Shown here piece after piece: positions 52,073-61,391 of a stretch of DNA of 64,000 bases; position 1 is the first letter of the stretch, and each line of letters opens with the position of its first letter. The DNA comes from JANQIO01 sp965229625. Lineage in GTDB: Bacteria > Pseudomonadota > Gammaproteobacteria > Pseudomonadales > Halieaceae. The position numbers and the translations under genes were made by a program. The notes beneath the pieces are model-generated. The model made no database searches. It worked only from the letters and a program-made list of their open reading frames with translations, and had not been told where the DNA came from. Location of the stretch: the NCBI GenBank assembly GCA_965229625.1, contig CBDDJJ010000001.1:2480001-2544000 (forward strand), in the 5' to 3' direction.

Positions 52073-52546
52073 ATGACCGACCTAGGACTCTGGCTCAGGA
52101 ATTTATCCTGCCTGGCATTGCTGCTGGCACTGGCGGGCTGCGCCAATCTGCCGGTGACAGACTTCGACGAGCCGGAAATTCGGCTGGTCTCACTGCGCCC
52201 TCTCAGCGTGGAGAATATGGAAGCACGCTTCGAGATTCGTCTGCGCGTGATCAACCCCAACGCCGTCGCCATCAATATCGATGGTCTCTATTCGGAAGTG
52301 TTTCTCCGAGACCAGCGGGTATTGTCAGGCACCAGCGCCGGGGAGAGCTCGATACCTGCCTATGGTGAGGGCGATGTGGTCGTCAATGCCGGCATCGGGA
52401 TGCTGGACTCGCTGGCACTGATTCGCACGCTCTCGGAGAAGCCTCCCACAAACGGCTTGCCGTATATGCTCAAGACCAAGCTATCGGTAAAGGGCATACC
52501 CTACGCGCTGCGCCTTGAGCATGAGGGCAACATTGCCGCGCCCTGA
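52073..52546 (+). CDS. LEA type 2/WHy-domain lipoprotein
   Basis: This 157-residue lipoprotein has lipobox LAGC (Cys ~23) followed by a LEA-2-type beta domain: LVSLRPLSVENMEARFEIRLRVINPNAVAINI, the phrase that marks WHy/LEA14 domains. It is probably outer-membrane-anchored; function unknown, often linked to stress. ATG 52073 opens the signal peptide; in-frame codons upstream lack one. Single gene between the molybdoenzyme and the UbiB pair. Confidence 0.8.
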   Translation: MTDLGLWLRNLSCLALLLALAGCANLPVTDFDEPEIRLVSLRPLSVENMEARFEIRLRVINPNAVAINIDGLYSEVFLRDQRVLSGTSAGESSIPAYGEGDVVVNAGIGMLDSLALIRTLSEKPPTNGLPYMLKTKLSVKGIPYALRLEHEGNIAAP

Positions 52547-52565
52547 AGCGATTGCCTACGGGCCG

Positions 52566-53888
52566 CTAGACCCAGCGTGCCGCCAGTGACCGGAGGTCTA
52601 CCCGCGCCTGCATGCGCTGGGCCAGCAGGAACATACCGCCCACCTTGCGGTGAAAGAACACCGCATCCGACGGCGGCGCATGCCAGAACTCCCGGAAGTC
52701 CTGGGCGCTGGCCCCCACCTCGGCCAGCCGCGCCGAGATGTCAGACGCGCCGAAGTCATAGGGCCCGTCGCTGGTCAGCGGCTCCAGCGCAATATCGAAG
52801 ATATTCAGCACAAAGTCCCGGTAGGCATCACTGCCGTCTTCCACCACGTAGCCGAGCTTGCCCGCGGCATCGAGCAGCCGTTCTTCATCGCCCTTTTGGG
52901 CGGCCTTGATCATGCGCCGGTATTCATTGACGAACCTGGCCTTGAAGCGCCGGGTGGCGCCGAAGTCCAGCAGTACCATGCGCTCGCTGGATGACTGATA
53001 ACGGTAGTTGGCGAAGTTGGGATCGGTCTGCACCATGCGCAGGTGGAAGAACTCCATCAGCATCAGGTCCATCATCGCGGTGACCAGGGCATCGCGCTGC
53101 GCCTGCCCCAACTCGCTGATGACCTCAACCGGCTGGCTCTCAATATAGGTCATGGCCAGCACGTGCTCGGTGGTGAGCTCCGGCAGCAACTCCGGCACCA
53201 CAAAACGCTCGTCGTCGGCCAGCAGTTCGCTGAACTCGGCGAGGTGCTCGGCTTCCTTCAGGTAGTTGGCTTCATCCCGCAGCTGGGCCTTGGCGTCTTT
53301 CAGCAGCGGCTTCATATCGATCTGGTCCGGCACCAGCCCCGACAGTTTGAGCAGCGCCGCGATATTGTCGATGTCACTGTCGATGCTTCTGGCCACACCC
53401 GGGTACTGCACCTTGAGCACGATGTCGCGGCCATCCGGCGAGCGCGTGCGATGTACCTGGCCGATCGAGGCCGCGGCGATGGGCTGGTAGTCAAAGCCGT
53501 AGAACATCGCCTCCCAGTCCTCGCCGAAGGCGCCGCTCATGGTGCGGTCAAGCTGCTCGAAGGGCATGTAATCCGCCTCATCGCGCAGTCGCGCGAGGAT
53601 GTCAGCCAGCTGGCGCGGCAGGAATTCACCGCCGTCCATGGACAGCATCTGGCCCAGTTTCATGGCGGCGCCGCGCATGCGCGCCAGCTCATCGGCCACG
53701 CGTTGGGCATTGCGCGGGGTCAGCAGCATGTCGCGCGCCTTCGGGCGCTCGCCGGAACGCAAGCGGCGCCCGCCTTCCGCGATCATGCCGGTGGCAACGC
53801 CACCGGCCAGCTTTGCCACCCGCGCAAAGCGGCCGATGCGGGTACTGGGTACCGCTGCCTGCTGTGACTTGCCCTGTGAATCAGCCAC
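52566..53888 (-). CDS. UbiB/ABC1 family protein kinase-like (copy 1)
   Basis: This 440-residue member of the UbiB/ADCK family has the KxGQ motif (MKLGQMLSMDGGEFLP) near residue 76, the Ala-rich nucleotide loop AAASIGQVH near 139, Lys in LKVQYPG near 157, QTDPNFANY near 287 and DFGATRRF near 307. These proteins regulate ubiquinone synthesis or lipid homeostasis and are atypical kinases or ATPases. It starts with GTG and overlaps the next copy by eight bases. Confidence 0.85.
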   Translation of the reverse strand: MADSQGKSQQAAVPSTRIGRFARVAKLAGGVATGMIAEGGRRLRSGERPKARDMLLTPRNAQRVADELARMRGAAMKLGQMLSMDGGEFLPRQLADILARLRDEADYMPFEQLDRTMSGAFGEDWEAMFYGFDYQPIAAASIGQVHRTRSPDGRDIVLKVQYPGVARSIDSDIDNIAALLKLSGLVPDQIDMKPLLKDAKAQLRDEANYLKEAEHLAEFSELLADDERFVVPELLPELTTEHVLAMTYIESQPVEVISELGQAQRDALVTAMMDLMLMEFFHLRMVQTDPNFANYRYQSSSERMVLLDFGATRRFKARFVNEYRRMIKAAQKGDEERLLDAAGKLGYVVEDGSDAYRDFVLNIFDIALEPLTSDGPYDFGASDISARLAEVGASAQDFREFWHAPPSDAVFFHRKVGGMFLLAQRMQARVDLRSLAARWV

Positions 53889-55272
53889 GGGGTTCTCCCT
53901 CCCGCCATCGATTGACGTGTGTCATCACCCGTTCGTGACCGTTGAACTCGGCCCCGAGCACGGCAATAAAAGTAAATACGCCCGTGAGTTTACGCGCGAT
54001 CAGCGCAAAATCCCGTGACGGAGTCGTGAAATGCCTGGACGTGGTGGTGGCGGCCGCCATCTTGCCGGCGCGCTGCATGAGGCGGGAATCCGCCCAACGG
54101 TACTCACCGCGTCGGTTTAGCAGGTCTCGGGGCAGGTGCGCCGGCTCTCGCAGGGGTTCCAGCAGGTGCAGGCAGAAGTCGGCGAACATCTTGCGCCCTT
54201 CGGGCTTCGCATCGGGCTGCAGGCAGCCCAGGCCAATCAGGCCGTCTACCAGCACCTCCCGGTCTTCCTCCAGCCCGGCGGCGATCACCCGGCGCAGGTG
54301 ATAGAGAAAGTCCTCGTCACACTCCAGCATTGAACCAAAATCCAGCAGGGCGATGCGGTCGCCATCGCTTGACGGCTGCACCAGGTAGTTACCGAAGTTA
54401 GGGTCCGTCTGCAGCAGGCCCCAGCTGTACAGCTCAACAAAGAACAGATCCAGCATCGCCTTCGCCAACTGGTTACGCCTGGTCAGGGAGAGCCTCGCCA
54501 CCGCGGGATCGTTGACCGAGAGGCCCTCGATATATTCCAGCGCCAGCACCCGGCCGCTGCAGTATTCGCGGTAGACCTCGGGCACCTTGAACACGTTGCC
54601 CTGCTCGCCCAGCGCAGCCACATGCTGGCCAATGGCCTCGGCGAAACGGGCCTCGCGGGAGTAGTCGATCTCGTGATGCAGGTAGGTGCGCATGGAGGCG
54701 AGCCAGTCATCCATATCGCGCCCGGCCGGCAGCCAGCGCGCCAGTTTCAACATGCGCACGACCGCGTCGAAATCGCCGTCGATCACGTCAGCCAGGCCCG
54801 GGTACTGGATCTTGCAGGCGATGGACTGGCCCGTGGCCGCGATCCTGCCCCGGTGTACCTGGGCGAGCGACGCGGCGGCGAAGGCCGTTTCCTCGATGTC
54901 CAGCTCGGCCAGCCGCGGGCCGAGGTCTGCCTCGAGCACCGGATGGACTGCGCTCCAGGGCAGCGGCTCGGTGCTGCCTCCCAGTTCATGCAGGGCCTCG
55001 GTCAGCACCGGCGGCAAGAAGTGCTCCCCCAGCAGGGCAAACATCTGGCCAATCTTGACGTAGGTGCCCTTGAGACGGCCCAGTTCAGCGACAAAGCGCC
55101 GCGCCTCCCGTCGCGAGAACTCCGAATTGGCCTCCCTGGCCAGGCCAGACCGGCTCAGTACCTGCCGCACCGCTCCGTCCACGGCCAGCGCGCTGCCGGC
55201 GCGAAGGCCTGCGAGGGCGGCGGCAAACCCACGCGGTACCGCGCCGCGCCGCAATTTGTCCTGTTTACTCAT
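53881..55272 (-). CDS. UbiB/ABC1 family protein kinase-like (copy 2)
   Basis: This 463-residue paralogue of the previous gene has VKIGQMFALLGEHFLPP (KxGQ) near residue 71, AAASLAQVH near 132, KIQYPGLADVID near 154, QTDPNFGNYLVQ near 287 and DFGSMLECDE near 310. The two lie in tandem with an eight-base overlap, which suggests they act together or have divided a job. Neither is next to ubiD/ubiE. It differs enough from copy 1 to look like an old duplication. Confidence 0.85.
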   Translation of the reverse strand: MSKQDKLRRGAVPRGFAAALAGLRAGSALAVDGAVRQVLSRSGLAREANSEFSRREARRFVAELGRLKGTYVKIGQMFALLGEHFLPPVLTEALHELGGSTEPLPWSAVHPVLEADLGPRLAELDIEETAFAAASLAQVHRGRIAATGQSIACKIQYPGLADVIDGDFDAVVRMLKLARWLPAGRDMDDWLASMRTYLHHEIDYSREARFAEAIGQHVAALGEQGNVFKVPEVYREYCSGRVLALEYIEGLSVNDPAVARLSLTRRNQLAKAMLDLFFVELYSWGLLQTDPNFGNYLVQPSSDGDRIALLDFGSMLECDEDFLYHLRRVIAAGLEEDREVLVDGLIGLGCLQPDAKPEGRKMFADFCLHLLEPLREPAHLPRDLLNRRGEYRWADSRLMQRAGKMAAATTTSRHFTTPSRDFALIARKLTGVFTFIAVLGAEFNGHERVMTHVNRWREGEPRG

Positions 55273-55427
55273 AGCGCCATTCTATACGCAGAGGCGGCCC
55301 CGCAGGTCTACCGCGCTATCAGAATCCTGGATGTCACCGCCAGCAACACCTGAAACTGCTCTCAGCTGCGTGCCTGACTTCGTATCACGTATCATCGTTG
55401 CCAAATCCGGTTCCCCAAGGTTTGCCC

Positions 55428-56867
55428 ATGTACAAGCTGCTGTTTCTCCTCACCCTACTGCCCACCGCGGCCTTTGTTAATGCATCGAGCGAGAAGTACG
55501 ACTACTTCGCCTATAACCGGGAAATGGTGCGCAATGGCGTGCAGGCCGTGCTGATGTGCAACGGGCTGTTCACATCCGACCGTAGCCTGGAGCAGGTGTT
55601 CCGCCAGGAGCTCGCCTACCTCGGCGGAAAGCGGATAGACCGGCCACTGGGAACACCGGCTGGCGGGGCCTACAAGGTCGACGACAAGCGTCGCGCTGTG
55701 AGCGTCGGTGGCGGCGCCAACGGCCCGGCCATTACCGCTGCATTCCGGGAAGGTATTGGCTGCGTGGTGATGGCGCCCCACCAGGATCTGTCAGACATCG
55801 ATTCGCTGCCGCGGCAGACCCTGCCGCCGCTGCCCGGCAACCCGGCGGATATCGCCTGGCCAATGGGTGACAAGCTGGAACCCGGAGCGCTGCCTTCCAG
55901 CATCGACGCCGCTGCCTTACAGGCGGCCTCGGACTGGGCCTTCCAACGGCTGACGCCGGAACAGGACACCTTGAGCCTGCTGGTAGTGCACAAGGGCCAG
56001 ATTGTTCACGAGCGCTATGCGCAGGGTATCAACATGAACACCCGCACGCGCACCTGGTCGACTGCCAAGAGCATCGCCGCCACGCTGATCGGTATGCTGG
56101 TGGACCGCGGCGAACTCGAGCTGGATGCGCCGCTGGGTATCGACTGGCTGCCCGAACTCCCGGCGCCGGCCCCAGACCCTCGCGATACCATCACCCTGCG
56201 CCAGGTACTCAATATGTCCAGCGGCCTGGACCCGGTGGACAGCTTCAACATGGAATATGCCACCGGCTCGGGACTGGCCTACTGGGCCGGCGCCAGCTCT
56301 GTCGAAGGCGCTCGGCGCCGCGGCCTGGTGCGGGAACCAGGCAGTTTCTGGGATTACGAAAACTACGACACCCTGCTCGCCGTCCTCGCCATGAAACAGG
56401 TGCTCGGTGACCAACGCCGCTACCAGGAGTATCCCCGCCGCGCGCTGCTCGACAAGCTGGGCATGCGCAACACCTTGTTGAGCACGGATCGCTTCGGCGA
56501 CTTCATACTGTCCAGCCAGGTCTATACCAACGCCCGCGACCTGGCGCGCTTTGGCATGCTCTATGCGCAGGGCGGCCTGTGGCAGGGAGAGCGACTGATC
56601 TCGGAACAGTGGATCGAATTCTCCCGCACACCGGCCCCCGCCAGTGCAGTGCGCGGGAACGACTACGGCGGGCAGTGGTGGCTGGTGCCGGACACCCGCG
56701 CTGACGTCCCCGGGGAAGCGTTTTCGACAGCCGGCAATCGAGGCCAGTACGTCATCGTCGTGCCGTCCAGGGAACTGGTGATCGTGCGCCGCGGGCTCGA
56801 CTGGGGCAAACAGGGCTTTGATCGCTGGGACCTGACACGGGAGGTGCTGAAAGCCTTCAAGCCATGA
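55428..56867 (+). CDS. beta-lactamase-fold serine hydrolase
   Basis: This 479-residue exported protein has a signal peptide (LLFLLTLLPTAAFVNA), an N-terminal extension, and a class C-type hydrolase domain with the SxxK motif STAKS near Ser211/Lys214, YxN in DYENYDTLL near 310 and a glycine-rich region near the end (AGNRGQYVIVV). It is a serine beta-lactamase-like esterase or peptidase, more likely an esterase or 6-aminohexanoate-type hydrolase than an antibiotic enzyme. Upstream in-frame ATG at 55398 lacks a signal. Substrate unknown. Confidence 0.8.
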   Translation: MYKLLFLLTLLPTAAFVNASSEKYDYFAYNREMVRNGVQAVLMCNGLFTSDRSLEQVFRQELAYLGGKRIDRPLGTPAGGAYKVDDKRRAVSVGGGANGPAITAAFREGIGCVVMAPHQDLSDIDSLPRQTLPPLPGNPADIAWPMGDKLEPGALPSSIDAAALQAASDWAFQRLTPEQDTLSLLVVHKGQIVHERYAQGINMNTRTRTWSTAKSIAATLIGMLVDRGELELDAPLGIDWLPELPAPAPDPRDTITLRQVLNMSSGLDPVDSFNMEYATGSGLAYWAGASSVEGARRRGLVREPGSFWDYENYDTLLAVLAMKQVLGDQRRYQEYPRRALLDKLGMRNTLLSTDRFGDFILSSQVYTNARDLARFGMLYAQGGLWQGERLISEQWIEFSRTPAPASAVRGNDYGGQWWLVPDTRADVPGEAFSTAGNRGQYVIVVPSRELVIVRRGLDWGKQGFDRWDLTREVLKAFKP

Positions 56868-57014
56868 GACACCCGCGATGCTGGTTTCTTACACATTAAT
56901 ACTGTATACATTTGGCATCGCCGACGTGCCACCCGCAAAGTGCAGCAACGCCGGTGCAGTTTCGCGGGCAGCGTATCGGCGAAGTTGCGAGTACACCAGG
57001 AGTGAGTCACGCAA

Positions 57015-57575
57015 ATGTCGATTGCGATATTGAGGCTTGATCTGGCCGGGCAACCCCGGGGCTGGTGCAGCCCGGAGCAAGCCGCCACCGCCTATGTGAA
57101 AGGGGATGTATCCTGGACGCTGGGCGACCCTGCCATCATCCTCCACGGCGGCGTGCAGCGCCTCAGCGGTCGCCAGTCCCTGCTGGAAATACCACCCATC
57201 ATTGCCATGCGCGGCCGGGTCGTCAGCAGTTTTTCCCTGTCACTCAACAACAAGGCCCTGTTCCGTCGCGACCAGCATATCTGCCTGTACTGCGGCCATG
57301 AAACCCATCGCAGCCTGCTGACCCGCGACCATGTCATTCCCGTGAGTCGCGGCGGGCGCGATGTCTGGGCCAACTGCGTTAGCGCCTGCAAGAGCTGCAA
57401 CAACCGCAAGGGCAATAGGACGCCCGAAGAGGCTGACATGCCGCTGCTCGCAGTGCCGTTCACACCAAATCCCTGGGAGTACACCTTCCTGGAGCGCGAC
57501 CGTATCCTGGGCGACCAGATGGAGTACCTGCGGCAGCAGTTCTCTGACCATCGCGACTGGAATAACGCCGCCTAA
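57015..57575 (+). CDS. HNH endonuclease
   Basis: This 186-residue protein has a zinc-stabilised HNH core at residues ~93-135: CLYCGHET, then TRDHVIPVSRGGRDVWANCV and C-KSCNNRKGNRTPEEA. The first ~80 residues (SLSLNNKALFRRDQ at the end) are a small helper domain seen in this family (McrA-like or group of 'HNH ... restriction' relatives). Likely a DNA-nicking or repair nuclease; a free-standing copy between metabolic genes. SD AGGAG lies ~13 bases upstream, a little far. Confidence 0.8.
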   Translation: MSIAILRLDLAGQPRGWCSPEQAATAYVKGDVSWTLGDPAIILHGGVQRLSGRQSLLEIPPIIAMRGRVVSSFSLSLNNKALFRRDQHICLYCGHETHRSLLTRDHVIPVSRGGRDVWANCVSACKSCNNRKGNRTPEEADMPLLAVPFTPNPWEYTFLERDRILGDQMEYLRQQFSDHRDWNNAA

Positions 57576-57600
57576 CGAGAGTGCCCCCAGGGCCTGTCGC

Positions 57601-58578
57601 TCATGGCAACAGGATCGTGGAGCCCGTGGTGGAACGCGCCTCCAGGTCCCGGTGGGCCTGCTGGACATCCGCCAGGGCGTAGCGCTGGTTGACCTCGACG
57701 ACCACGTCGCCCCGCAGCACGCGCTCGAAAACATCGCCAAGGCACTGGCGCAGTTCAGCCGTTTCCATGACATAGCTGAACAGGGTGGGCCGAGTGATAA
57801 ACAGGGAGCCCCTGGCGCTGAGGGTGCCCAGCTCCAGCGGCGGAGGTGCGCCGGAGGCGTTCCCAAAACTGACCATCAGCCCGCGTGGTCGGAGGCAGTC
57901 CAGTGACTGCTCAAAGGTATCCTTGCCCACCCCGTCGTAAACCACCGGCAGTTTCTCACCGCCGGTGATCTCCAGGACCCGGGCCGGTACATCCTCTTCC
58001 GAATAATTGATCACGTGTTCATAGCCCGCGGCTCTCGCGAGCTCGGCCTTCTCCGGTGTGCTGACCGTACCAATGGCGCGCGCCCCGATTGCCCTCGCCC
58101 ACTGGCCAAAGATCAGCCCGACGCCTCCAGCAGCCGCGTGGAACAGGCAGTACTCTCCGCTCTGCAGTGGATAAGTGCGCTGCACAAGGTATTCACAGGT
58201 AGCGCCTTTCAGGGCGACGGCGGCCGCGGTCTCAAAGCTCATGCCTTCAGGAATCGACACCAGCCGTGAAGCCGGCAGGTTGATCGCCTCACTGTAAGCG
58301 CCAATACCGGCAGCGCAGTAGGCGACCCGGTCGCCCACGGCAAACTCGGCACCCTCGCCAGCGGCTTCCACCACACCAGCACCCTCGAGACCGAGGCCAC
58401 TGGGCAGTTCCAGCGGATACAATCCGGAGCGATGATAGGTGTCGATGAAGTTGAGCCCAATCGCTTCATTGCGCACCGTCACCATACCCGGTCCCGGCGG
58501 CTCGAGCTCCAGGTCTTCCAGCACCATCACTTCCGGACCACCCACCGCGGCTATTCGTACAGCCTTTACCATGGTCAT
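57601..58578 (-). CDS. qor: NADPH:quinone oxidoreductase (zeta-crystallin type)
   Basis: This 325-residue medium-chain dehydrogenase has the Qor pattern: NFIDTYHRSGLYPLELP near residue 43, LGLEGAGVVEAAGEG near 63, AAAGGVGLIFGQWARAIGA near 150 (NADPH motif), and lacks zinc ligands. GGAG lies five bases before ATG 58578. It reduces quinones by two or one electrons. Single gene, divergent from the following outer-membrane protein. Confidence 0.88.
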   Translation of the reverse strand: MTMVKAVRIAAVGGPEVMVLEDLELEPPGPGMVTVRNEAIGLNFIDTYHRSGLYPLELPSGLGLEGAGVVEAAGEGAEFAVGDRVAYCAAGIGAYSEAINLPASRLVSIPEGMSFETAAAVALKGATCEYLVQRTYPLQSGEYCLFHAAAGGVGLIFGQWARAIGARAIGTVSTPEKAELARAAGYEHVINYSEEDVPARVLEITGGEKLPVVYDGVGKDTFEQSLDCLRPRGLMVSFGNASGAPPPLELGTLSARGSLFITRPTLFSYVMETAELRQCLGDVFERVLRGDVVVEVNQRYALADVQQAHRDLEARSTTGSTILLP

Positions 58579-58633
58579 TTATCTCCTCGGGCATTACTCT
58601 GGTTGAACGCCAAGTGTAGAACAAGAGACCCTA

Positions 58634-59587
58634 GTGTCCCGCCGCGCCCCAAGCATCGCAGCCGCCTGGTTGCTCACTCTATCCACCATCGCCACGCCGA
58701 CTATCGGCGAGACAGCAGAGGACGCGGGGCCTGAACCCGAAGCCGAGCAAGCCTGGGTGGACTCCAGCTATGAGGACGTCAGCGCGCGCGCCGATGAAAT
58801 CGCCAACTGGGTGGACGGCTTCTTCGGACACCCGATAGATATTGAAGACAGGGCCAGCTCCCAGATACGCATTCGCCCGCAGGTCGAATGGGACGAGCAG
58901 GACGGATGGGATACCAAGCTTCGCGTCACGGGAAGACTCAAGCTGCCGCGCACCAGTGACCGCCTCAGCGTTGTGTTTTCCAGCCAGGATGACGACTTCG
59001 ACGATGAATTCTATGATCCCTCCATTGCCACTGACGGCGACTCCGCCGCCGGCGTGCAGTACCAGGTGCGGCGCAAGAAGCGTTCATCTGCCTACCTGTT
59101 CGCGGGTGGCAAATCCGGCTTCAACGTCAAATTGGGCGGTCGCTATCGCTACCAGGACGATTTCATCGGCACATCGAGCTTTCGCTTCAGCGAGGAGGTG
59201 TTCTGGGTGGGCGGGGACGGCTTCACCAGCCGCACACGCTTCGACCTCAACCAGCCGCTGGGCGAGAATACCCTGCTGCGCTGGGCGAACCGGGTAGACT
59301 ATGGCGAGGAGACCAACGGCGGCGAGTGGAATACACGCCTGGCCTGGCTGCGTCGTCTTGACGAGCGCAGCGCCTTCCGTTTGTTTGGCTTCGTGAGGGG
59401 AGATACCGACCCGGAATTGCTGAAGGCCCGCGGGCTTGGCATGGGCTTCCGGCGACGCTACCTGCGAGACTGGTTCTATATCGAAGTTGAGCCCCGCTAT
59501 GCCTGGCGCAAGCGCCGGCCCGACGACGAGCGGGAGGGGGTCGCCCAGATCAAAGTGAGGTTCGAAATCATCATCGGCGAACGCTGA
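58634..59587 (+). CDS. predicted outer-membrane beta-barrel protein
   Basis: This 317-residue protein starts with GTG and a signal-like N-terminus (SIAAAWLLTLSTIATPTIG), followed by an acidic stretch and then alternating amphipathic strands rich in aromatics (YLFAGGKSGFNVKLGGRYRY, RYLRDWFYIEVEPRY). The strand pattern suggests a small beta-barrel or beta-sandwich. No known family was recognised. It starts 55 bases from the divergent qor start and ends before the ABC exporter by one base, so the three downstream genes may share a transcript. Confidence 0.6.
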   Translation: MSRRAPSIAAAWLLTLSTIATPTIGETAEDAGPEPEAEQAWVDSSYEDVSARADEIANWVDGFFGHPIDIEDRASSQIRIRPQVEWDEQDGWDTKLRVTGRLKLPRTSDRLSVVFSSQDDDFDDEFYDPSIATDGDSAAGVQYQVRRKKRSSAYLFAGGKSGFNVKLGGRYRYQDDFIGTSSFRFSEEVFWVGGDGFTSRTRFDLNQPLGENTLLRWANRVDYGEETNGGEWNTRLAWLRRLDERSAFRLFGFVRGDTDPELLKARGLGMGFRRRYLRDWFYIEVEPRYAWRKRRPDDEREGVAQIKVRFEIIIGER

Positions 59588-59588
59588 C

Positions 59589-61391
59589 ATGCGGCACGGC
59601 AACTTTGAGGCGGAATCGGAGTCCGCTTACAACTGGCGTGTGCTGGCACACCTGTGGCCATTCCTGCGGGAATCACGACGCCGGGTAGCCGCTGCCCTGG
59701 CCTGCCTGCTGCTGGCCAAGGGCGCGGTGCTGGTCATTCCGTTCCTGCTCAAACACCTGGTCGACTCGTTGGACAGCGCCGGCCCACAGCTCTCGGTCAT
59801 GGCCCTTGTCGGGCTGGTGTTGGCCTACGGCGGCGCGCGCTTCTCCAACGTGTTCTTCGGTGAGCTGCGCGACACGATCTTCGGCCGGGTAACCGAGCGC
59901 GCCATGCGCCGGGTAGGCCTGCAGGTCTTTCGCCACGTTCATGCCCTGGACCTGGATTTCCACCTCAACCGGCGCACCGGTGGCCTGGCCCGCGACATTG
60001 AACGCGGCACTACCGGCATCAGCTTCCTAATGCGCTTCTTCGTCTTCAATATCATACCCACCCTGTTCGAGATCGCCGCCGTGGCGGTGATTCTCCTCAC
60101 CAACTACGGTGCCTCATTTGCCGCCATTACCGTGTTGTCGGTGTTTATCTACGGCCTGTTCTCGCTACGCGCCACCGAGTGGCGCACCCGGTTCGTGCGG
60201 GAGATGAACGCGGCGGACTCCGCCAGCAACACTCGCGCTGTCGATAGCCTGATGAACTTCGAGACCGTCAAGTACTTCACCAACGAGGAATTCGAGGCGC
60301 GACGCTACGACGAGGAACTGGCCCGCTGGGAGCTTGCCAGGCGCCGCAATCGCCTGTCGCTGTTTGGCCTCAACGGCGGCCAGGCGCTGATTATCGCCCT
60401 GGCCCAGACGGCCATGATCGGGATGGCGGCGGCGGGCGTTAAGCAGGGCGACATGACCCTGGGCGACTTCATCCTCATAAACCAGTTCATGATCCAGCTG
60501 TTTCTGCCACTCAATTTCCTGGGGTTCGTGTTCCGCGAGATCAAGGGCTCCCTGGCCAACATCGAGAAGATGTTCGAACTGCTTGCCATCAAGCCGTCAG
60601 TGGTGGACCGCGAGAGCGCCGAGCCGCTTCAGGTCGAGCGCGGTGAAATCCGCTTCGAGGGGGTCAGCTTCGCCTACGCGGCAGAGCGGCCGATTCTGAA
60701 GGAGGTGAGCTTTACCGTCGCCCCCGGCGAGAAGGTCGCCGTGGTCGGACCCTCCGGCGCCGGCAAGTCAACGCTGGTGAAGCTGCTGTTCCGCTTCTAT
60801 GACCCGGTGTCTGGCAGTATCCGTATCGACGGCCAGGATATCGGTACGGTGACCCAGGCCTCGCTGCGACAGGAGATTGGCATCGTCCCCCAGGACACCG
60901 TGTTGTTCAATGACAGCCTGTTCGAGAACGTACGCTACGGCAAGCCGGATGCCAGTGACGAGGAGGTGAACACCGCGATACGCCTGGCCCACCTCGATGC
61001 CTTTATCGCTTCACTGCCCGATGGGCCCGACACCCTGGTGGGCGAACGCGGCCTGAAGCTGTCCGGCGGTGAGAAGCAGCGGGTTGCCATTGCCCGGACC
61101 CTGCTGAAGCGGCCGCCCATCCTGGTGTTCGACGAGGCCACCTCATCACTGGACAGCAAATCAGAGCGCGCAATCCTCGCTGCCCTGCGCGAGATTTCCG
61201 CCGATCACACCAGCCTGGTGATCGCCCACAGGCTGTCGACCATCATCGACGCGGACCGCATCCTGGTGCTGCAGGACGGCCGGGTGATCGAGCAGGGGCG
61301 GCACCTGGAGCTGCTGGAACACAAGGGCCACTACGCCGAACTCTGGCAGGCACAGCAGAAGCAGCGGGATGCGCAAGATCATTCACATTGA
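59589..61391 (+). CDS. Atm1-type ABC exporter (heavy-metal/ABCB7-like)
   Basis: This 600-residue half-transporter fuses a six-helix ABC membrane domain (residues ~20-330) to an ABC ATPase: Walker A GPSGAGKST near 389, Q-loop, signature LSGGEKQR near 490, Walker B ILVFDEATSSLD near 511. The overall pattern (GGLARDIERGTTGISFL, NSLMNFETVKYFTNEEFE) is that of Atm1/ABCB7, which export glutathione-bound metals or sulfur compounds across the inner membrane. Single-gene size is normal. Overlaps dinB by 23 bases. Confidence 0.9.
   Translation: MRHGNFEAESESAYNWRVLAHLWPFLRESRRRVAAALACLLLAKGAVLVIPFLLKHLVDSLDSAGPQLSVMALVGLVLAYGGARFSNVFFGELRDTIFGRVTERAMRRVGLQVFRHVHALDLDFHLNRRTGGLARDIERGTTGISFLMRFFVFNIIPTLFEIAAVAVILLTNYGASFAAITVLSVFIYGLFSLRATEWRTRFVREMNAADSASNTRAVDSLMNFETVKYFTNEEFEARRYDEELARWELARRRNRLSLFGLNGGQALIIALAQTAMIGMAAAGVKQGDMTLGDFILINQFMIQLFLPLNFLGFVFREIKGSLANIEKMFELLAIKPSVVDRESAEPLQVERGEIRFEGVSFAYAAERPILKEVSFTVAPGEKVAVVGPSGAGKSTLVKLLFRFYDPVSGSIRIDGQDIGTVTQASLRQEIGIVPQDTVLFNDSLFENVRYGKPDASDEEVNTAIRLAHLDAFIASLPDGPDTLVGERGLKLSGGEKQRVAIARTLLKRPPILVFDEATSSLDSKSERAILAALREISADHTSLVIAHRLSTIIDADRILVLQDGRVIEQGRHLELLEHKGHYAELWQAQQKQRDAQDHSH

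Noticed and set aside
56905..56920. LexA-like half site (CTGTATACATTTGG) before the HNH gene
   Set aside because: The left half fits but the right half lacks the CAG partner; not a real SOS box by eye.
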